From contig DIRK01000026.1 of NCBI GenBank assembly GCA_002427535.1, positions 1-12,063 of the forward strand: a DNA stretch of 12,063 nt. Direction: 5' to 3'. The DNA is from Mageeibacillus sp. UBA5438 (GTDB lineage Bacteria; Bacillota; Clostridia; Saccharofermentanales; DTU023). The notes below the pieces were generated by a model. It did not search any database. It was not told the DNA's origin and was given only the letters and a program-made list of their open reading frames with translations. Positions within the stretch are counted from its first letter, which is position 1, and each line of letters begins with the position of its first letter. Below, one piece after another: positions 8,264 to 12,063 of this stretch. The position numbers and the translations under genes were made by a program.

Positions 8264-8567
8264 GGAGTGCCACAATCCTTTCCGCGATTATTTTGGCCGC
8301 GTCCGCAAGAAGCGGTTCGGGGAGCCATGATGCATTCGCGTCATGGTGACTGTCACCCGCGGTCAGTTCGCGATAGCGTATTTCAGCTTCTTGCATTTTC
8401 TTCTGCCGAATCGCGTTTGCTTCAATATAGGCTTTTTCAAGCAACCCTCCGGCCTCTTGTCTCGCCATCTGGCGTTGGAGCTGAGCATTTTCACGCGCTT
8501 TTTCCACGCGCGAAACAGCCACTTGTTCCGTCATCTTGATTTCTTCGAGAAAATCACGATCTGCCAT
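8250..8567 (-). CDS. ntpF: V-type ATPase peripheral stalk subunit (NtpF / subunit G-H type)
   Basis: This is the first gene of the operon. The protein is 105 aa and hydrophilic. From about residue 8 to 70 it is an almost continuous Ala/Glu/Gln/Arg-rich helix (VEKARENAQLQRQMARQEA), as expected for the straight or coiled partner of subunit E in the peripheral stalk. The C-terminal part (AAKIIAERIVALLEH) resembles the short second helix of this family. The family is poorly conserved in sequence, so the name rests mainly on composition, length and operon position (the place of ntpF in E. hirae). The ATG has a perfect AGGAGG (8581-8576) 8 bases upstream. The 3' end overlaps the start of ntpI. Confidence 0.85.
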   Translation of the reverse strand: MADRDFLEEIKMTEQVAVSRVEKARENAQLQRQMARQEAGGLLEKAYIEANAIRQKKMQEAEIRYRELTAGDSHHDANASWLPEPLLADAAKIIAERIVALLEHR

Positions 8568-8581
8568 CTGGCAATCCTCCT

Positions 8582-8606
8582 AAAAAATGAAGGTCCCATC
8601 ACCTTC
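8582..8606 (-). terminator. Hairpin plus T-run in the leader of the ATPase operon
   Basis: On the minus strand GAAGGT (8606-8601), a 6-base loop and ACCTTC (8594-8589) form a perfect 6-bp stem followed by A and six T (8587-8582). The shape is that of a weak intrinsic terminator. It lies 78 bases after the acyltransferase stop and directly abuts the AGGAGG of ntpF, so it could end acyltransferase transcripts, attenuate the ATPase operon, or both. The stem has only three G-C pairs, so strength is uncertain. Confidence 0.42.
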
Positions 8607-8636
8607 TTGTTTCACTCGCGAACAGCATATAGCTTA

Positions 8637-8673
8637 GCACAGTTAAATCGATTAAAAAAGAAAAAACCTGTGC
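8637..8673. promoter_or_regulatory. Spaced inverted repeat upstream of ntpF
   Basis: GCACAG (8637-8642) and CTGTGC (8668-8673) are perfect inverted copies 25 bases apart, flanking an A/T-rich tract with two A6 runs (T6 on the minus strand) and the palindrome AATCGATT. The element lies in the 116-base spacer that should hold the ATPase operon promoter. I could not pick a convincing -35/-10 pair here. It may be an operator or chance. Confidence 0.25.
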
Positions 8674-8683
8674 AAAACTCTTC

Positions 8684-9952
8684 CTACGTCCGATCATCGG
8701 CCTCCAAATAACGGTCAAAATCTTGCGCTTCAATCCATGTTAGGCGGCTGTAATCGGTCAAGAAAACCACATAGCCTTCCTCTTTTGGGTAGGCCCTCCA
8801 AATGATATCACCTTGAGGGAGATTCACGAACTGGCCCGTCCCGCAATAAAGGGAGGGCGAATCGCCGATCAGAAGGTCAATGGGGGCCATTTCTCCGTTG
8901 GGTAAAAATTGCAATCCTTCTGAACTAAGGACGAGCTTCCCCACAAGCTCACGATGATCGGGGTCTTGTCCCTGTCCGACATTTTCCAAAAACTCAAGCC
9001 GGGCGAAGCTTTCAAATCGCCCGCCTTTTTTGATGTGTTGCTCTGTCTTTTCTTGCTGCCAGCGGGCGTAGTCGAGCGGATGATCAAAGGGTGCGATGGA
9101 GCCGGGTGAGGCGCTGAAAAAACCGCTGGCATCCACACGCAAGCTGAAATCGCAATGCGCGCAAAAAAGCTTATTGCGCTCACTTCGCATCGCAAGCGGC
9201 CGGTCACAGTTCGGGCACCAATGGCATACGGCGGACAGTTGTTCCGCCGGCTTTCGTGAAAAAAAGCGTGCGGGACGACGACGTGTGGTCTGCCATGTGT
9301 AATCGTCCGCGTACATCGCCTTCACAAGTCTTTTTTGAATTGAATCAACATCCATGTTTTGCGTCTCTTCGGCGGTAAAAAGAAGTTTCGTTTCGACTTC
9401 CATTTTGCCGGGACGCAGGGAAGGCGCCCAGCGCGGCCAACCCAAATAGCCGCCGTGACAAATCACCGATACAACGGGTGCTTTCAAGTGCTTAATCAAT
9501 TTGGCGGTCGCCGGCCCGAAAGGCGTGATGTCGCCGGCGATTGAACGTTGTGTTTCAGGATAAAGCGCGACGGATAGGCCATCTTGGATGGATGTAATAA
9601 TCTCCTTGGTCGTCGAGAAATTGACACGGAAGGGTTTAATCTCGATGATGGCAAATTGTTTCAGAAGAGGGCGTAACATTTTTGTGTTAGCGATTTCCTG
9701 CCCTGAAACAAAGCGAATGGGCTCTTTTCGCATCGCCATTGCACAGATGATCGGGTCAAGGTAGGAGACATGGTTGCCTACAATAAAATAAGGTCCCGGG
9801 ACAGTGGTTAATTGAGGATCCGTCTCATATCGTATTCGGTATAAAAACCAAAACAGCGCCCGCGCTAAAGCTAGAAAAAAGCTGTAAACAAAGCGTTTCG
9901 GCGCGACGGTCTCTTTTTTTACCGAAGATTGCTTATGTGTTTGCCGGGCCAA
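8684..9952 (-). CDS. 1-acylglycerol-3-phosphate acyltransferase-like protein with zinc-ribbon C-terminal extension
   Basis: The N-terminal half is a PlsC-type acyltransferase, a family that acylates lysophospholipids at the membrane, classically lysophosphatidate to phosphatidate. I choose TTG at 9952 (422 aa): AAAGGGGG (9967-9960) lies 7 bases upstream, and the in-frame ATG at 9982 would fall on the probable -10 box. A hydrophobic N-terminal helix (about 21-41) precedes the HX4D motif (GNHVSYLDP; His61 and Asp66). The second block is PFRVNFST near 107-114. The usual FPEGTRS block is YPETQRS here (about 131-137), keeping Glu and Arg but losing Gly. APVVSVICHGGY (about 158-169) is the fourth block. 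After this come two Cys pairs (CPNC 246-249, CAHC 264-267), a likely zinc ribbon, and a beta-rich C-terminal part (about 335-422) I do not recognise. Standard PlsC proteins are only ~200-250 aa. The physiological substrate is unknown. Confidence 0.82.
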   Translation of the reverse strand: MARQTHKQSSVKKETVAPKRFVYSFFLALARALFWFLYRIRYETDPQLTTVPGPYFIVGNHVSYLDPIICAMAMRKEPIRFVSGQEIANTKMLRPLLKQFAIIEIKPFRVNFSTTKEIITSIQDGLSVALYPETQRSIAGDITPFGPATAKLIKHLKAPVVSVICHGGYLGWPRWAPSLRPGKMEVETKLLFTAEETQNMDVDSIQKRLVKAMYADDYTWQTTRRRPARFFSRKPAEQLSAVCHWCPNCDRPLAMRSERNKLFCAHCDFSLRVDASGFFSASPGSIAPFDHPLDYARWQQEKTEQHIKKGGRFESFARLEFLENVGQGQDPDHRELVGKLVLSSEGLQFLPNGEMAPIDLLIGDSPSLYCGTGQFVNLPQGDIIWRAYPKEEGYVVFLTDYSRLTWIEAQDFDRYLEADDRT

Positions 9953-9980
9953 TATGGCGCCCCCTTTCGATTTATGCCAC

Positions 9981-9986
9981 ATTATA
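9981..9986 (-). promoter_or_regulatory. Probable -10 box of the acyltransferase gene
   Basis: The minus strand reads TATAAT, a perfect -10 consensus. It would place the transcription start near 9974, giving a leader of about 22 bases that contains AAAGGGGG before the TTG start at 9952. There is no good -35 hexamer at the usual spacing; that region is occupied by one arm of the palindrome at 10005-10024, which may reflect an activator- or repressor-dependent promoter. Confidence 0.55.
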
Positions 9987-10004
9987 TTAACATCTTCGCG
10001 CTAC

Positions 10005-10024
10005 AGTTGGATACAAGTCCAACT
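10005..10024. promoter_or_regulatory. Perfect 7-6-7 inverted repeat, possible operator
   Basis: AGTTGGA (10005-10011) and TCCAACT (10018-10024) are perfect inverted copies separated by 6 bases. The dyad lies between the divergent acyltransferase and Yip1-like genes and covers about -31 to -50 relative to the predicted acyltransferase transcription start. This is the usual place for a regulator site. The regulator is not identifiable from the sequence. Confidence 0.5.
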
Positions 10025-10036
10025 CAATGAGTCGGA
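10018..10036. promoter_or_regulatory. Second, overlapping 19-base near-palindrome
   Basis: This element shares the TCCAACT arm with the dyad to its left and pairs it with TGAGTCGGA. The centre ACTCA-A-TGAGT is perfect, and the outer TCC/GGA also match, with one mismatch pair (10021/10033). Together the two elements give three half-sites in alternating orientation in front of both divergent genes. Confidence 0.42.
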
Positions 10037-10073
10037 TAGCATATCGATTAAATTATTTTGTTTAGGTGCGTTG

Positions 10074-10928
10074 ATGGCAAGATATTGTTTTTATTGCGGT
10101 CGTGAATTGGATGACTACGAGAAATGTGACTGTCGCGGTCGTTCCTACGTCGCGGGAGAAAATGTGACGGGTGAACCTCGGTCCGAAAAAGCACAACAAT
10201 CTTACAGCGCCCGGCAGGAACATGAAACGTCATCTTCTTATCAGTCGGCCTGGCAACATCGAGAAGAGGCACCTCCGAAGAAACAACAACACAAAAGTCC
10301 CCGCCGTGACTACAGGCGGCAAGGGGTCCGTCCGGCGCGGACTTTTGCGTCATTTTTTAGTTTTTTCATACGCCCCGCCGACAGTATGGCCCGAGAGCTT
10401 CAACCTGTTTGGGATCGCTCGCATACGCTTTGGATGGCCGCATCCGTCGCGCTCTCCGGCATTCACTACATGATGTTGAACCGAAGTCTGGCGTCTGTTT
10501 TACAAGGCAAGACCGCCAAATTATCCACAGGAGAAGCGCTTCTTTCATGGCTCAGCGGTTCTGTTTTTGTGGCGCTCATTATGCTGCTTTATACCCTCAC
10601 TTTATGGCTTCTGTCGCGCTTCTTGTATCGTCAAGCCGCCCTGCCCTTCCTGCACGCTTTAGCCGCCGGTAAAGCGGCGTGGAAATTCTTATGTTTCTTT
10701 CTCATCCTCGCCCTCCCGTCGCTTTTCACAAGCGGGGCCATCTACGGTCTGGTGCTCTCTTTGATGGGGCTTGTGTTCGCTGTGATTGTTCACGCAAGAC
10801 AGTTGGCCTCACTGACCGCGCTGGATGAAAACAGAGCCTGGCAGCTTTCTTATCTTTCCATTGTGCTCTTTGCCGGCATCCTCTCCTCGGTCACCGCGAT
10901 GGTGCAAATGTTGAACGTTGTACGCTGA
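10074..10928 (+). CDS. Zinc-ribbon membrane protein, Yip1-like
   Basis: The 284 aa protein has three parts. The N-terminus is a short zinc ribbon, C-x2-C (Cys5, Cys8) and C-x-C (Cys18, Cys20). A hydrophilic linker rich in Gln, Ser, Arg and Lys runs to about 90. The C-terminal region begins with FFSFFIRPADSMARELQP (about 94-111), which resembles the entry of Yip1-family domains, and contains four to five membrane helices at about 118-136, 160-182, 203-219, 222-240 and 257-279. Such proteins are common and uncharacterised in Bacillota; no enzymatic residues are seen. The start is ATG 10074 with TTAGGTG just upstream; the frame remains open to 9954, but that part would overlap the divergent promoter. 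The gene is transcribed away from the acyltransferase. Yip1 membership is inferred by eye. Confidence 0.72.
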   Translation: MARYCFYCGRELDDYEKCDCRGRSYVAGENVTGEPRSEKAQQSYSARQEHETSSSYQSAWQHREEAPPKKQQHKSPRRDYRRQGVRPARTFASFFSFFIRPADSMARELQPVWDRSHTLWMAASVALSGIHYMMLNRSLASVLQGKTAKLSTGEALLSWLSGSVFVALIMLLYTLTLWLLSRFLYRQAALPFLHALAAGKAAWKFLCFFLILALPSLFTSGAIYGLVLSLMGLVFAVIVHARQLASLTALDENRAWQLSYLSIVLFAGILSSVTAMVQMLNVVR

Positions 10929-10948
10929 TCGCTATCGGGTGAAATTCC

Positions 10949-10957
10949 TGTTATAAT
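10949..10957 (+). promoter_or_regulatory. Extended -10 promoter of the ABC exporter gene
   Basis: TGTTATAAT is a perfect extended -10 element (TGnTATAAT) about 34 bases before the exporter ATG. No good -35 hexamer is visible at 16-18 bases, as is common for extended -10 promoters. It lies just after the Yip1-like gene stop, so the exporter probably has its own promoter. Confidence 0.6.
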
Positions 10958-10990
10958 TGTCTGCGCTAATCTGAGGGGACAAGTCGCAGC

Positions 10991-12063
10991 ATGCTATTTA
11001 AACTGAAACGACAATTTCAATGGTTCCTGGACCACTATCGCCGCGAGTACTTTATCGCGATTGCCATGGTGGCCGTGAACTACGCCATCGCGATCGCACC
11101 GCCTTGGTTTGCGGGCTACATTGCTGACCGCATTTTTAATCTCGACCTGACGATGGAATCGCTCATCTATTTTGTGATCATGCTGCTGGTCTTAACGGGC
11201 ATCTTTTACGCGACAGGCTATCTGTGGTCGTACTACCTGATTAAGGCCTACGACGTCACCGAGTTGATGGCGCGGCAGCGGACGATGGCCAAAATTTTGA
11301 ACCAGAACGCGCCGTTTTTCCAGGCGCAGACAACCGGAAGCCTGATGGGTAAGTCCACCAACGACATCAACGCCATGGCGGAGATGGCGGGCTTTGGCAT
11401 GATGACGCTGTTTGACTCCACGCTTTACCAGTTCGCGATTATCGCGGTCATGGCGATCGGAGGCTCCTGGCAGCTAACCCTTTTAACCGTGCTCCCCTAC
11501 CCCTTATTGATCTTCTTTTCAAGGAAGATCGGCGACCGCCTTTACACCGAATACGATTTGGCCCAACAGGCTTTTGACGAGATCAATGACCGTGTGCTTG
11601 AGAATATTCAAGGGATCCGTGTGGTCCGAGCCTTCGCGATGGAGGATCAGGAACAAGAAAGCTTCTCGGGGCTCAGTTCAAATTTGAACCGCCAGAATAT
11701 GAAGGTTGCGAAACTCGACGCGCTCTTCATGCCGGTGTCGCGGTTGATCCAGGGGATTTCTTTTCTTGTCGCGCTCGTCGTCGGCGCTCGCCTGATCAGC
11801 ACCCACGCCATTACGGTCGGTCAGCTGATGTCGCATGTGTTTTATCTGGGCATGCTGGCGTGGCCCATGATCGCCATGGGCGATTTCATCAATATCTCAC
11901 AGCAGGCGACGGCCTCCGTGGATCGCGTGTCGGAAATATGGAATTGGAAAGAAGAGATCGCGGATCCGCCCGAAGCGATCTTTTGTCCGTCCATCGAGAA
12001 TATCGAATTTCAGAATTTTTCATTTTACTGGCCGGGTCATACGGAACCGGTGTTGAAAGATTT
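10991..12063 (+). CDS. ABC exporter half-transporter, YheI/BmrC-like (3' end cut by window)
   Basis: This is the N-terminal part of an ATP-driven exporter with a fused membrane and ATPase domain; 357 codons are visible of a usual ~580. The membrane domain (about 20-320) has six predicted helices. Family features include TTGSLMGKSTNDINAMAE around 117-134, the typical first cytoplasmic loop with the T/S-x-ND pattern, and ENIQGIRVVRAFAMED (204-219) in the second cytoplasmic region. The ATPase domain begins near 335 (IEFQNFSFYWPG), and the window ends before Walker A. The pattern resembles the heterodimeric YheI/YheH (BmrC/BmrD) multidrug exporters, so a partner gene is likely to follow downstream; that is inference. 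ATG 10991 is preceded by GAGGGG (10973-10978), 12 bases away, a rather long spacing. Substrate cannot be told. Confidence 0.88.
   Translation, partial: MLFKLKRQFQWFLDHYRREYFIAIAMVAVNYAIAIAPPWFAGYIADRIFNLDLTMESLIYFVIMLLVLTGIFYATGYLWSYYLIKAYDVTELMARQRTMAKILNQNAPFFQAQTTGSLMGKSTNDINAMAEMAGFGMMTLFDSTLYQFAIIAVMAIGGSWQLTLLTVLPYPLLIFFSRKIGDRLYTEYDLAQQAFDEINDRVLENIQGIRVVRAFAMEDQEQESFSGLSSNLNRQNMKVAKLDALFMPVSRLIQGISFLVALVVGARLISTHAITVGQLMSHVFYLGMLAWPMIAMGDFINISQQATASVDRVSEIWNWKEEIADPPEAIFCPSIENIEFQNFSFYWPGHTEPVLKD

Noticed and set aside
9954..10073. N-terminal extension of the Yip1-like protein in the same frame
   Set aside because: It would begin inside the acyltransferase promoter and cross the palindromes, while ATG 10074 has a nearby ribosome site and starts directly at the zinc ribbon.

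Overview
The window is dominated by a rotary V-type (A/V-type) ATPase operon on the minus strand. In transcription order, from about 8567 down to the left edge, it reads ntpF-ntpI-ntpK-ntpE-ntpC-ntpG-ntpA-ntpB-ntpD. This is the gene order known from the Enterococcus hirae Na+-ATPase operon and from many anaerobic Bacillota. The last gene, ntpD, runs off the left edge. Strong AGGAGG-type ribosome sites, frequent TTG/GTG starts, the operon order and a YheI/BmrC-like ABC exporter suggest a low-to-moderate GC anaerobic Bacillota, probably a clostridial lineage. That taxonomy is inference.

Layout from right to left. Positions 10991-12063 (+) hold the first two thirds of an ABC exporter half-transporter, cut by the window edge, behind an extended -10 promoter. 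Positions 10074-10928 (+) hold a membrane protein with an N-terminal zinc ribbon and a Yip1-like region. Positions 9983-10073 are a divergent intergenic region with overlapping palindromes. Positions 9952-8684 (-) hold a lysophospholipid acyltransferase (PlsC-like) with a C-terminal extension that carries a second zinc ribbon. Positions 8683-8568 are the leader of the ATPase operon, with a hairpin plus T-run just before the first ribosome site. Positions 8567-1 (-) are the ATPase. No gene-free stretch exceeds 300 bases.

How the genes work together: NtpA and NtpB form the catalytic hexamer, NtpD and NtpG the central stalk, NtpC the socket on the rotor ring, NtpE and NtpF the peripheral stalks, NtpK the rotor ring and NtpI the stator membrane subunit with the essential channel arginine. 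NtpK keeps every residue that coordinates Na+ in the E. hirae ring, so the pump is predicted to move Na+. Genes in the operon overlap or lie within 21 bases of each other, except ntpK, which is flanked by the two largest gaps (60 and 41 bases). Each gap contains perfect inverted repeats, which may help set the high ntpK dosage the ring needs.

I found no CRISPR array, mobile element, RNA gene or clearly new system. The items most worth following up are the RNA/DNA palindromes around ntpK, the operon leader hairpin, the three-half-site dyad in the divergent region, and the zinc-ribbon acyltransferase.
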